A DNA stretch of 64,000 nucleotides from Solirubrobacterales bacterium (GTDB taxonomy: Bacteria; Actinomycetota; Thermoleophilia; Solirubrobacterales; 70-9): contig JADJRQ010000002.1 of the NCBI GenBank assembly GCA_016712175.1, positions 124,001-188,000 on the forward strand, written 5' to 3'. Both the position numbers and the translations under genes were made by a program. Within the stretch, counting starts at the first letter, position 1. Every line of letters begins with the position of its first letter. This document shows, in pieces, positions 46,020-54,751 of this stretch. Under the pieces are notes generated by a model. The model searched no databases, was not told the DNA's origin, and was given only the letters and a program-made list of their open reading frames with translations.

Positions 46020-47377
46020 AGGTCCAGCCTCCTGGTCAGGCCGATCGGAATAAGGGCCAGCAGGGCAAACAGTGCGGAAAGCAGGAAGGAAGCCGAGAAA
46101 GCATGGGTCGCGGCCCGGTCGAGCTGGTCTTCGATTCCCGAACGCACGCTCGCGTAGATGTCGCGCTTGGCGGGATCGGCCGGCGGGGGCTCGAAGGCCG
46201 GGCTGACGTCGGGAACCCGGTCGCCCTGGGCGTTGACTTCCTCGGAGAGGCGGCTCGCGAGATCGATTTTTTCGGTCGGATCGAGCGGCGCCGCGAGCAC
46301 GATCGCCGTTCCGGAATCCAGCGCATCGGTCTTCTGGGCATCGAGCTGGTTGGTGAAGATCGGAGTCAGGATGAGCAGGCCGACCACGACGCCGGCGTGA
46401 CGCGCGGCGATCGTCCAGCCGCCGTGGACCGCCGCGGCCGACTTGCCGCTGAGTGCGGCTTCGGTCAGTGCCGACAGCACCAGAGCGAGTCCGATGCCGG
46501 CCAGAATCTGCGGCGGGATTACCCAGATGATCTCGGCCTTCGGCACCAGCCCGAGTGCGGCGAGTCCACCACCGAGGAGGATTGCGCCGGAGGCGGCTCG
46601 CAACCTGACGGACTGGATCGAACCGCTGATGCGCGAGCCGAACAGGGCGGCCACCGGAAGGACCGTCACCACTGCCGCCGCGGCGATCGGCGTAAGCAAC
46701 CAGCCTTCGATCAGGAGCAGGACGATCAGGAAGAGTGTCGCGGCAATGGCTGCCGAGACAAGGCCAAGCGCGATGTTGGCCGGCAGGTGCGGCCGGTCGG
46801 TCACCTTCTTGGGGATTTCCGGGATCTTCCACTCGCGGGTTTCTTCAATGATCACGTCCCGCAGCGGAACACCGGCGATGATCGCGATCGGAACCTGGAT
46901 CAGGAATATCGACTGCCAGGAAACGAGTTCGGTCAGCAGCCCGCCGAGGCCCGGACCGATAGCCGCACCGACAGCGCCGGCGCCGACCCAGGTGGCCACC
47001 GCTTTCTTGTCACTGCCGAGCGTCGTACCCAGGAGCTCAAGGGCCGCCGTTACCGCGACGGCACCGCCGGCCGCCTGAACTCCACGACCGGTGAGCAGCG
47101 GACCGAGGCCAGTCGAAAGTCCGCAGACCAGGCTGCCTCCGGCGAATACGGCCAGGCCGACCGCCGCCGAGCGCCCTGGGCCGAAACGCCGGGCGAGCCG
47201 GGCGCCGGGCACCGCAAGAAGGGCCAGTACAAGGTTGAAGACGATCAGGACCCAGGAGACCCCGGCAATGGTTGTATCGAACTCACGGAAAATCTCCGGG
47301 AGGGCCAAAACGACAATTGACGAATCGGCGAGCACCAGGCCGACCGCACCGGCCAATGCGACAGTGCGCAACCGCAT
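46016..47377 (-). CDS. MFS transporter, DHA2/EmrB-like
   Basis: 453 residues with about 12-14 helices. VLADSSIVVLALPEI matches motif D1-like LD.TIVNVALP of drug:H+ antiporters, GARLARRFGPGRSA is motif A, and VGAAIGPGLGGLLTELVSWQSIFLIQVPI is motif C (the antiporter signature GxxxGPxxGG). A large extracytoplasmic loop (about 350-425) is rich in Asp and Pro. Its start overlaps the transglycosylase TGA (TGATG). Substrate unknown; drug or lipid efflux is typical. Confidence 0.9.
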   Translation of the reverse strand: MRLRTVALAGAVGLVLADSSIVVLALPEIFREFDTTIAGVSWVLIVFNLVLALLAVPGARLARRFGPGRSAAVGLAVFAGGSLVCGLSTGLGPLLTGRGVQAAGGAVAVTAALELLGTTLGSDKKAVATWVGAGAVGAAIGPGLGGLLTELVSWQSIFLIQVPIAIIAGVPLRDVIIEETREWKIPEIPKKVTDRPHLPANIALGLVSAAIAATLFLIVLLLIEGWLLTPIAAAAVVTVLPVAALFGSRISGSIQSVRLRAASGAILLGGGLAALGLVPKAEIIWVIPPQILAGIGLALVLSALTEAALSGKSAAAVHGGWTIAARHAGVVVGLLILTPIFTNQLDAQKTDALDSGTAIVLAAPLDPTEKIDLASRLSEEVNAQGDRVPDVSPAFEPPPADPAKRDIYASVRSGIEDQLDRAATHAFSASFLLSALFALLALIPIGLTRRLDL

Positions 47378-48012
47378 CAGTAGCCCAGCTCGAGGTCGTA
47401 GGCGTGCCGGTATTCCCGCTGCTTTTCAAGCACCTTCTTGACGTAGGCCTTGGTCTCCGGGAATTCGATGTCGTCGATCGTCATGTTCGATCCGCCCCAG
47501 GCTCCGGCGTTCGCGGGTCCGGCGTTGTAGGCCGCGAGAGCCGCCACCGGATCGTCGTCATAGATGTTCAGAAGGTGGCGTAGATAAAACGTGCCGTAAC
47601 GAATGTTGAGCTCGGGATCACTCAGATCATCGATCTCGAAGGTGGATCCACCGCTGAGCTTCTCGATCTCTGCGGCGGTTTCTGGGGTGATCTGCATCAG
47701 ACCACGGGCGCCGGCGCTCGAGGTGGCATCCGAGAACTTCGACTCGGAATAAATGACCGCGGCAATCAGGGAGGCGTCAACGTTCTTCTCCTCAGCCTGC
47801 TGACGGATCACGTTCTCGTGACGCAGTGGCAGCCTGACTTCCTGAATGCCGCGCTGAAACACATCGGACAGCAGCAGGATCGCGACTATGCCGACCGCGA
47901 TGATGCCGAGGAGGATGAATATGGCCTTCATGGCGCCGCTGCCTTTTTTGTTCGGGGATACGTCCGGTGCGGTCCGGCGTCCTGCTGCGGCTGAAGTTCG
48001 ATTGCTGGCCAT
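47377..48012 (-). CDS. Lytic transglycosylase (SLT domain), membrane anchored
   Basis: A GTG at 48024, an ATG at 48010-48012 or a later ATG before KAIFILLG are possible starts; I list the first ATG. A basic cytoplasmic stretch precedes one transmembrane helix (IFILLGIIAVGIVAILLL). The catalytic Glu lies in AAVIYSESKFSDATSSAGARGLMQITPETA, followed by NIRYGTFYLRHLL and AALAAYNAGPANA, the standard SLT motifs. It cleaves peptidoglycan glycan strands outside the membrane. About 211 residues. It lies between coaE and the MFS gene. Confidence 0.9.
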   Translation of the reverse strand: MASNRTSAAAGRRTAPDVSPNKKGSGAMKAIFILLGIIAVGIVAILLLSDVFQRGIQEVRLPLRHENVIRQQAEEKNVDASLIAAVIYSESKFSDATSSAGARGLMQITPETAAEIEKLSGGSTFEIDDLSDPELNIRYGTFYLRHLLNIYDDDPVAALAAYNAGPANAGAWGGSNMTIDDIEFPETKAYVKKVLEKQREYRHAYDLELGY

Positions 48013-48062
48013 ACGTGTAGGCACTACAGGCTATTCAGAGCAGTCGGTCGGCAACCGTGTGC

Positions 48063-48635
48063 CTACGGCGTGAGATCACGGAGCAGATCTGCCAGTCGTG
48101 ACTCGAGCTCCGCGGGCGTGCCGTCGTTGCTGACGACGTGGTCTGCCCGTGCTGCCTTTTCATCCTGGCTCAGCTGGCGTCCCTCGCGCCCTTCGACACC
48201 TTCATGGCCACGGGAGCGGGCCCGTTCGCTGCGGGTCGCCTCTTCGGCCACGATCGCGACAGTCACGTCGAATCGATCCGCCATCTCGCCTTCGAACAAC
48301 AACGGTACTTCGACGACCGCGAACCCCGTGTCCGCTGGAACGCTGCCGAACCAGGTCGCGATCTCGGTCTGGACGATCGGGTGGAGCTGCCGCTCGAGCC
48401 ACGAAAGCTCGTCGGGGTTGTTGAATACGCGGGCACCGATCGCATTGCGATCGGCGATCCCGTCATTCACCATTTCGTCGCCCCAGTGATCCCGCAGGAT
48501 CGTGAGCATCGGTTCGCGATCGAGCAGGTCATGCACGATCGCGTCCGCGGAAACTGTCGCGGCACCCAGCCGGCTGAAGGCCTGAAGCGCCTCCGACTTC
48601 CCGGCAGCGACGCCCCCGGTCAGCCCGATCGTCAG
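48063..48635 (-). CDS. coaE: Dephospho-CoA kinase; probable CTG start overlapping rpsA stop
   Basis: 190 residues. The P-loop GLTGGVAAGKSEAL sits at the N-terminus, followed by ATVSADAIVHDLLD, the CoA-domain EVPLLFE and RQLSQDEKAARADHVVSNDG. The last step of CoA synthesis, phosphorylating dephospho-CoA, fits. An in-frame TGA lies five codons before the P-loop region, and between it and GLTGG no ATG, GTG or TTG occurs. The only plausible start is a CTG at 48633-48635 that overlaps the rpsA TGA (CTGA). A downstream ATG near 48536 would delete the ATP-binding loop and is wrong. Confidence 0.93.
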   Translation of the reverse strand: MTIGLTGGVAAGKSEALQAFSRLGAATVSADAIVHDLLDREPMLTILRDHWGDEMVNDGIADRNAIGARVFNNPDELSWLERQLHPIVQTEIATWFGSVPADTGFAVVEVPLLFEGEMADRFDVTVAIVAEEATRSERARSRGHEGVEGREGRQLSQDEKAARADHVVSNDGTPAELESRLADLLRDLTP

Positions 48636-50182
48636 GACTTTGCGTCCCCGTCAGCAGGCTCTTCGGTGGCGGCTTCAGCTTCGATCTCTTCGGCCTCGGC
48701 AACCACTTCCTCTTCAGCGATCTCCTCGGCGACAGCCTCTTCGACTATCTCCTCGGCGACGGCTTCTTCAATCACCTCTTCGACGATCGCTTCGGCTACT
48801 GCCTCTTCGGAAGCTTCTTCAGCGGCTTCGGCTACGTCAACTTCAGCGATCGCTTCGGCGACTTCGGCTTCGACTTCCGGGGCCACCTCGACGTTCTCGG
48901 CAGGAACTTCCTCTGCCGGAGCATCCTCGGTGAAGACCTCTTCGGAGAGTTCGAGCTCAGGAGCAGCCTCGCCGGTGGCTCCTTCGCCCTCTGCGCCTTC
49001 GGTCGGTCCGGAAGCGGCTGCGAGTGCAGCACCCAGTCCGCCGAGCAGCATGTTCTGACCCTCGACCCGCTTGATGGAAAGCGAGAGGCGGCGGCGCTCT
49101 TCGTCGATCTCGAGGATCTTGACGTTGAGGGCGGCACCCAGCTCGACCACTTCCGACGGGTTCTCGACGTGATGGTCGGCGAGCTCGGAGATGTGAACGA
49201 GGCCTTCGACGCCGTCGAGGATCTCGACGAACGCACCGAAGGAGACGACCTTGGTGACGGTGCCTTCGAGCACGTCGCCGGAGCGATAAGTGCTGACCAC
49301 GCGCTGCCACGGATCTTCCTGGGTCTGCTTGAGACCGAGCGAGATGCGCTGGCGGTCACGATCGATGTCGAGCACCTTGATCTTGACCGTGTCGCCAATC
49401 GCCACGACCTCTGACGGATGGTTGACGTGACTCCAGGAAAGCTCGGAGATGTGGATGAGTCCGTCGATGCCTTCGAGGTCCACGAACGCGCCGAAGTCGA
49501 CGATGTTCGAGATCTTGCCTTCCACGACTTCGCCGGGCTGCAGGCGGTCAAGGATCTGGTCGCGGACTTCCTTGCGCTCCTCTTCGAGCACGGCGCGACG
49601 GGAAAGGACGACGTTGTTGCGGCTGCGGTTGAGCTCGATGACCTTGCATTCCAGGGTCTGGCTCATGAACTCATCAAGGTTGTGGACGCGGCGGATGTCG
49701 ACGAGCGAGGCGGGCAGGAAGCCACGGATGCCGAGGTCGAGGATGAGTCCACCCTTGACGACTTCGATCACGTTGCCTTCAACCGGCTGGCCGGATTCAG
49801 CGGCGACTTCGATCTTCCGCCATGCCTTCTCGAAGCGCGCACGCTTCTTCGAAAGGATGAGACGCCCTTCGGCATCTTCCTTCGTAACGACAAGGGCGTC
49901 GATCTCTTCGCCGAGCTCGACCTCTTCCGAGGTGTCGACGTTCTTGCGAATCGATAGCTCGCCGGCGGGAATTACCCCCTCCGACTTGTAGCCGATGTCG
50001 AGCAGCACTTCGTCCCGATCGATGCGGACGACTTTGCCGTTTACGACATCGCCCTCCTCGAAAGAAACCATGGTGGCTGCGTAGTTAGGAATGATCCGGC
50101 CATCGACCTCTACCAAGAGACCGTTGGAACCTTCGACCGGAACCCCCTCTGGGGCGTGTAGGAGTGTGTTTTCTGTAGTCAC
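48632..50182 (-). CDS. rpsA: 30S ribosomal protein S1 with long acidic C-terminal tail
   Basis: 516 residues. Four S1 (OB-fold) RNA-binding repeats follow an N-terminal segment: about 40-110 (GDVVNGKVVRIDRDEVLLDIGYKSEG), 125-190, 210-280 (VEGKISNIVDFGAFVDLEGIDGLIHISEL) and 295-365 (LEGTVTKVVSFGAFVEILDGVEGLVHISEL). From about residue 400 it is almost entirely Glu, Ala and Val repeats (VAEAIVEEVIEEAVAEE...), which is unusually long and negatively charged. It recruits mRNA to the 30S subunit. The coaE start overlaps the rpsA stop. Confidence 0.97.
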   Translation of the reverse strand: MTTENTLLHAPEGVPVEGSNGLLVEVDGRIIPNYAATMVSFEEGDVVNGKVVRIDRDEVLLDIGYKSEGVIPAGELSIRKNVDTSEEVELGEEIDALVVTKEDAEGRLILSKKRARFEKAWRKIEVAAESGQPVEGNVIEVVKGGLILDLGIRGFLPASLVDIRRVHNLDEFMSQTLECKVIELNRSRNNVVLSRRAVLEEERKEVRDQILDRLQPGEVVEGKISNIVDFGAFVDLEGIDGLIHISELSWSHVNHPSEVVAIGDTVKIKVLDIDRDRQRISLGLKQTQEDPWQRVVSTYRSGDVLEGTVTKVVSFGAFVEILDGVEGLVHISELADHHVENPSEVVELGAALNVKILEIDEERRRLSLSIKRVEGQNMLLGGLGAALAAASGPTEGAEGEGATGEAAPELELSEEVFTEDAPAEEVPAENVEVAPEVEAEVAEAIAEVDVAEAAEEASEEAVAEAIVEEVIEEAVAEEIVEEAVAEEIAEEEVVAEAEEIEAEAATEEPADGDAKS

Positions 50183-50253
50183 AGCGCGGGATCATCGCAG
50201 AAACCACCGCAAGCCGCGTTATAGCGGGGAATCCACGCCCCCACGCCAAACAC

Positions 50254-50371
50254 TTCTGGCAACGATTTCACCTTCAGGGCATGCGAAATCGTTGCCAGAA
50301 CGTCGGGCCCTGTCAGCATTGATGTTCTGGCAACGATTTTGTGTACCAGGGCCGTGAAATCGTTGCCGGAA
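50254..50371. repeat. Twin palindromes sharing one stem sequence
   Basis: Palindrome 1: 50254-50269 (TTCTGGCAACGATTTC) pairs perfectly over 16 bp with 50285-50300 across a 15-nt loop. Palindrome 2: 50325-50339 pairs with 50357-50371 with the same stem and one G-T pair across a 17-nt loop. The two loops differ in sequence. A direct repeat GGGTCTGGGTT occurs twice just downstream (about 50400-50424). They lie between divergent rpsA and the FAD reductase. Either a dispersed palindromic element or paired operators; no gene is present in 50183-50442. Confidence 0.85.
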
Positions 50372-50442
50372 AGATTCGGACCGGGCCTTGAGTGCTTTTG
50401 GGTCTGGGTTCTTTGGGTCTGGGTTAATTACTCTGGTGGTGA

Positions 50443-51579
50443 ATGGCTAAACGGGCTACCACACCGGCTTCCGAACGCACTGATCTCTCCGGATCTCGTG
50501 ATCTGCTGATCTGTGGCGCGAGTTTCGCCGGATTGATGGTCGCTCGCCAGATGGCCGGCTCCGGCGCGGATGTGCTGCTGCTCGACCGGTACGAGATCGG
50601 CGAACGCCAGACTTCGGCCTGTGCGGTCCCAACCGGCTGGCTGGAGAACCTTGGCCTGATGGAAGCCGAGCGACAGCGCTTTGACGCGGTCGTGGTGCAC
50701 ACCGCCCACGGCACGACCCGGCTTCCTGTCCCGTGGACGTTCTCGACCTTCGACTACCGCACCCTCTGCGACCTGCTCTGGAAAGACTGCGACGCCACCT
50801 TCGAGACCGCCAAAGTCAATGGCCGAGCCGAATCGAACGGCGATGGCACGATCGCCGTCGACACCGACCGCGGTGTGATCAAGGCACCACTGGTGGTCGA
50901 CGCAATGGGCTGGAAACGAGTCCTGGCGGGCGGTGCCGGATACCAGCCCCCCGATGCCCCGCTATCCCGGGGGCTCGAAGTCCACCCCGCCGGCAGCAGC
51001 CCGGACTTCGAAGTCTGGATCACGCGGCGATACCTGCCCGCCGGCTACGGCTGGTCGTTCCCGGCCGGCAACGAGGTCCGCGTCGGCATGGGCTCGTTCG
51101 ATCCGAAGCACCCGGTCCGCCCGCCCACCGACCTGCTCGCCGACGACATCCCGGTCGAGAAGGACGGCTACCAGGGCAACTGGATCCCGCACAAGCTGCG
51201 ACCCGCCACCGGCAACAACGTCTTCTTCGCCGGCGACTCGGCCGGCCACTGCCTGCCGGTGACAGCGGAAGGCATCCGCCCCGCCCTCTATTTCGGACTG
51301 GCCCTCGGGCTCGAACTGCGAGCCGTCTACGAAGGCTTCCAGACCCGTGAACAGGCCTGACCAGTTATGCGGCCTTCAGCGAGCGGCACAGGGCCCCAGT
51401 TCGAGCTGTTGCTAGACTCCAGAAGGCGGTGCCGGAAGTCCACAGACTGGTAAAGCCGGTCTCCTGCGACGGGCCTCAGGGGCTGGGCTTTCAACCGGTA
51501 TCTCGACTTCATGCCACCCGAGTACGCCCTGACCGCCAGGGCCCGTAACTCGAAGAAACCGGTGAAAACCACGACCTGA
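50443..51579 (+). CDS. FAD-dependent oxidoreductase, geranylgeranyl-reductase-like; 3' part frameshifted
   Basis: The N-terminal dinucleotide fold is LLICGASFAGLMVARQMAGSGADVLLLDRY, and FAD motif FAGDSAGHCLPVTAEGIRPALYFGL closes the core, typical of the GGR/ChlP-type flavoproteins that reduce isoprenoid double bonds. The frame stops at 51360. Reading other frames gives SYAAFSERHRAPVRAVARLQKAV and then FNRYLDFMPPEYALTARARN and a TGA at 51577-51579, matching the expected family tail, so there are about three indels between 51355 and 51500. Reconstructed length about 378. Confidence 0.82.
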
Positions 51580-51622
51580 ACACTCGACCCGATCCTGCTT
51601 CCGGCCGCTATATGCTCCCGGC

Positions 51623-52044
51623 ATGGACTTGTCCCTGATCGCGCATACGTCGACGACCATCGATGCCGGACCACTTTCGGCCGAAGCATCGGGGACGCTC
51701 GGCACCGTTTTGTTCTTTGCGTACTTCCTTGCGGCCGGATCGATCCTGTTCTGCGTCGTCAAAGGCAAGTACGGACTGGCGATCCTCGCTGGAATCCTTC
51801 CGGTCGTCGGCCCCGTCATCGGCACCGTCGGGGCCGTGAGGCTGGCCAAGCCAAGATCGCTCTGGGCCCGCTACCTCTACGACCGTGAGGCCATGGAACA
51901 GGCGATCGAGCGCCACGAACCACCGATAAACCTTTCGAAGATCGCCCCGCGCAGTGGGAAGAAGAGTCTCCTGAGATGCCTGGCTTGGGAGATGATCAGG
52001 ATTTTGACCGACCTAAAGACATGGGCAGACCGGTCGATCTTTGA
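51623..52044 (+). CDS. Small membrane protein, 3' end probably frameshifted
   Basis: The frame encodes a hydrophilic start, helix 1 (TVLFFAYFLAAGSILFCVVKG), helix 2 (GLAILAGILPVVGPVIGTVGAV) and a charged tail (AKPRSLWARYLYDREAMEQAIERHEPP). As written it runs on to 52123 and overlaps mmsA by 59 nt with an odd Ser/Arg-rich end. A one-base change near 51945 gives QWEEESPEMPGLGDDQDFDRP and a TGA at 52042-52044, a more natural acidic tail that ends before mmsA. Function unknown. Confidence 0.6.
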
Positions 52045-52064
52045 TGTAGTCAATCGGGCGCCAG

Positions 52065-53573
52065 TCAGTGCTCGACGAAGTAGCTGCCGCTCGTCGCGCC
52101 ACCTGAGAAGTAACGGCTGGTGATCGTCTTCTTCCGGGTGAAGAACTCGACTGCGTCCGGTCCGTGGGCGTGGAGGTCGCCGAGGAACGACGCCTTCCAG
52201 CCGGAGAAGGGGAAGAAGGCGACCGGTGCGGCCACTCCGATGTTGACGCCGACCATTCCGACTTCGACGTCGTGGCGGAACTTGCGCACGGCCGAGGCGG
52301 ACTCGGTGAAAATCGAGACGCCGTTGCCGAACTTGCTGGCGTTGACGACTTCGATCGCTTCTTCGAGGGTGTCGACGTTGACCACGGCGATGACCGGGCC
52401 GAACACCTCTTCGCCGATGATCGGGTCGTCTCGCTTGACGTTGTCGAGGATGGTCGGGCCGATGAAAGCTCCTTCGGGATCGCCACCAGGATCACGACCA
52501 TCGACCACGAGGTCGGCGCCATCGTCAACCGCCTTCTGAACCCAGCCGCCGATGCGGTCGCGGGCTTCGCAGGAGATGACCGGGCCGACGTCGGTTTCTT
52601 CGTCAAGGCCGTTGCCGACGTTCAGCTTCTTCGTCTCTTCGATGAGTGTCGGGATGACGCGGTCGTGGCCTTCGCCCACCGTGACGATCACGGAGCCCGC
52701 CATGCAGCGCTGGCCGGCGGCGCCGAAGCCGGATCCGATCAGGCCTTTGACGGTGGGGTCGACCACGGCGTCGGGGCAGATCACCATGTGGTTCTTTGCT
52801 CCGCCGAGGGCCTGGACCCGCTTGCCGGTCTTGGCTGCGCCTTCGTAAACGATCTGCGCGACCGGAGCCGAACCTACGAACGAGATCGCGTCGATACCGG
52901 GGTGCTCGAGGATGCCTTCGACGATCTCGCGTCCGCCGTTGACCAGGCTGACCACACCATCGGGCAAGTCGAGCGAGTCGATCGACTCGAAGACCAGCGC
53001 CTGGGTCATCGGCACCTGCTCGGAGGGCTTCAGCACAAAGGTGTTGCCGCAGGCGATCGCGAACGGCAGGAACCAGAACGGCACCATCGCCGGGAAGTTG
53101 AACGGTGCGATCGCGGCACAGACTCCGACCGGCTGTCGGATGGTTTCGGCGTCGACGCCGCGGGCGACGTCTTCGAGGATGCGGCCCTGCATCGTGGTCG
53201 GGATCGCCGTGGCCGCTTCGACCATCTCGATCATGCGGCCGACTTCGGCGGTCGCGTCGGGCAGGGTCTTCCCCATCTCGAGCACGACGGTGCGGGCGAT
53301 CTCGTCCTTCCTCGCCTCCAGCTTTTCGCGAAGCTCAAACAGCTTGCGGGCCCGGGCGATCGTGCTCACTCCACGCCAGGCCGGCAGTGCCGCGCGGGCA
53401 GCCTCCACGGCTTCGTCGAGGTGAGCGGCCGTCGAGAATGGGACCTGGGCGATCGTCTCTCCGGTGGCAGGATTCAGGACCGGATGAAGTTCGGCGCCGG
53501 AGGCTTCGGCCCAGCTGCCATTGACGTAGTTCTTCAGCGTCTTCGTAGCGATTCCGTCAGTAGTCACGGTCAA
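52065..53573 (-). CDS. mmsA: CoA-acylating methylmalonate-semialdehyde dehydrogenase
   Basis: 502 residues of the aldehyde dehydrogenase superfamily. AICAAIAPFNFPAMVPFWFLPFAIACGNTFVLKPSE-type region (IAPFNFPAMVPFWF), SFVGSAPVAQIVYEGAAKTGKRVQALGGAKNH and the catalytic Cys in GSGFGAAGQRCMAGS are the MmsA/IolA signature; family members have QRCMA. It oxidises methylmalonate or malonate semialdehyde to propionyl- or acetyl-CoA in valine or inositol catabolism. The upstream region is free of genes to 53771. Confidence 0.95.
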   Translation of the reverse strand: MTVTTDGIATKTLKNYVNGSWAEASGAELHPVLNPATGETIAQVPFSTAAHLDEAVEAARAALPAWRGVSTIARARKLFELREKLEARKDEIARTVVLEMGKTLPDATAEVGRMIEMVEAATAIPTTMQGRILEDVARGVDAETIRQPVGVCAAIAPFNFPAMVPFWFLPFAIACGNTFVLKPSEQVPMTQALVFESIDSLDLPDGVVSLVNGGREIVEGILEHPGIDAISFVGSAPVAQIVYEGAAKTGKRVQALGGAKNHMVICPDAVVDPTVKGLIGSGFGAAGQRCMAGSVIVTVGEGHDRVIPTLIEETKKLNVGNGLDEETDVGPVISCEARDRIGGWVQKAVDDGADLVVDGRDPGGDPEGAFIGPTILDNVKRDDPIIGEEVFGPVIAVVNVDTLEEAIEVVNASKFGNGVSIFTESASAVRKFRHDVEVGMVGVNIGVAAPVAFFPFSGWKASFLGDLHAHGPDAVEFFTRKKTITSRYFSGGATSGSYFVEH

Positions 53574-53770
53574 GAGTCTCGGCCTCCTCGATTGAGTGTC
53601 CTTTTCAGCCTACTCCCGAAGGCACAGCTGAAAAATGGACAAAACGAAAGGCGAATCGTCGCGACGTGACTTAGCGTAAAACTTAGCCTCCCGGAAGGCC
53701 GGCCGGCGGATCTTCAATATGGCGAGTCTAGTCCTGGGGGCGGAACCCACTGCGGATAGAGTTTTGGACC

Positions 53771-54751
53771 ATGGACAGTCGACCACGCTGGCCCGCCGCG
53801 AGTCATGGCACCGGGATGTACGAGTCGTACTACCTGCGGGCCGCCCATCCGGAAGACCCTCTTGCGGTCTGGATCAGGTACACGGTCCAGAAGCCGAAAG
53901 GCCAGGATGCGAAAGCGTCTTTGTGGTTCACGCTCTTTGACGGGTCCGCCGACAAGCCTTTCGCCGAAAAGCTGACCGTCGAGCGCGATCAACTCTCCGA
54001 ACCGGCGGACGACTGGATCAGGATCGGTGAATCGAGCTTTGGCCAGGATCGAATCGAAGGCTCGAGTGGCGAGGCCAGTTGGTCCCTCAGGGTCAGCGAC
54101 GCGGCGCAACCACTCCACCACCTCTCCCCTTCGTGGCTCTACCGGGCGCCGCTTCCGAAAACGAAGCCCGAAAGCCCGGTGCCTTTCGCAAGGCTGTCAG
54201 GCGAGGTGACCGTTGGTGGACGCAAGTACGAACTCGAAAACTGGCCGGGAATGCTCGGCCACAACTGGGGCGCGGAGCACGCCTGGACCTGGGTCTGGCT
54301 GAGCGGCGCCGGCTTCCGGGAGGACCCAGAGGCATGGATCGACGTCGTCATGGGCCGCGTAAGGGTCGCGGGCAGGGTCACGCCCTGGGTCGCCAACGGA
54401 GCGGTCTCGATTGGCGGTGAACGTCACCGCCTTGGCGGGATGCTTCGCCGGGGGGTCGTTGCCGATCCAGAGCCCGGTCGGGCAAGATTCGTTCTGCCCG
54501 GCGAAGCTGGTGTCAAAGCCGAAGTCAAGACGAAAGCGCCGCGGGAAATCACTGCCGCCTGGAACTACGGCAGCCCCGACGGCCACATCCATGACGTTCT
54601 CAACTGCTCGATGGCCGAGCTCGAGGTCGGGTTCACCGACGGCAACGGCACCGTCTGGACTCTGACCACGGACCACCGGGGCACGTACGAGCTGGGGCTG
54701 CCAGAGCGGCAGAGCTGGCTCGAGGTTGAGCCGTATCCTGATCTCTGGTGA
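53771..54751 (+). CDS. AttH/CrtC-like lipocalin-fold protein
   Basis: 326 residues. Rich in Trp and beta-strand patterns, with WIRYTVQKPKGQDAK, SGEVTVGGRKYELENWPGMLGHNWGAEHAWTWVWL and a closing tail of strands. The N-term plus H-N-W-G and WPG motif recall AttH/CrtC (hydroxyneurosporene synthase and carotenoid hydratase) and tocopherol-cyclase-related proteins, which form two lipocalin-like domains. No signal peptide. Its TGA overlaps the start of the MFS transporter gene (GTGA). A carotenoid or lipid-modifying role is inferred from fold similarity only. Confidence 0.6.
   Translation: MDSRPRWPAASHGTGMYESYYLRAAHPEDPLAVWIRYTVQKPKGQDAKASLWFTLFDGSADKPFAEKLTVERDQLSEPADDWIRIGESSFGQDRIEGSSGEASWSLRVSDAAQPLHHLSPSWLYRAPLPKTKPESPVPFARLSGEVTVGGRKYELENWPGMLGHNWGAEHAWTWVWLSGAGFREDPEAWIDVVMGRVRVAGRVTPWVANGAVSIGGERHRLGGMLRRGVVADPEPGRARFVLPGEAGVKAEVKTKAPREITAAWNYGSPDGHIHDVLNCSMAELEVGFTDGNGTVWTLTTDHRGTYELGLPERQSWLEVEPYPDLW

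Noticed and set aside
45809..47320. 503-residue open frame antisense to the MFS transporter
   Set aside because: The MFS helices and motifs are clear; the antisense frame is Arg/Asp-rich with no domain.
48460..48540. Short coaE start at the ATG near 48536
   Set aside because: It would remove the ATP-binding P-loop required for the enzyme; the reading frame extends intact to the CTG at 48635.
52164..53669. 501-residue open frame antisense to mmsA
   Set aside because: mmsA has the full catalytic signature, and the antisense protein is repetitive and charged.
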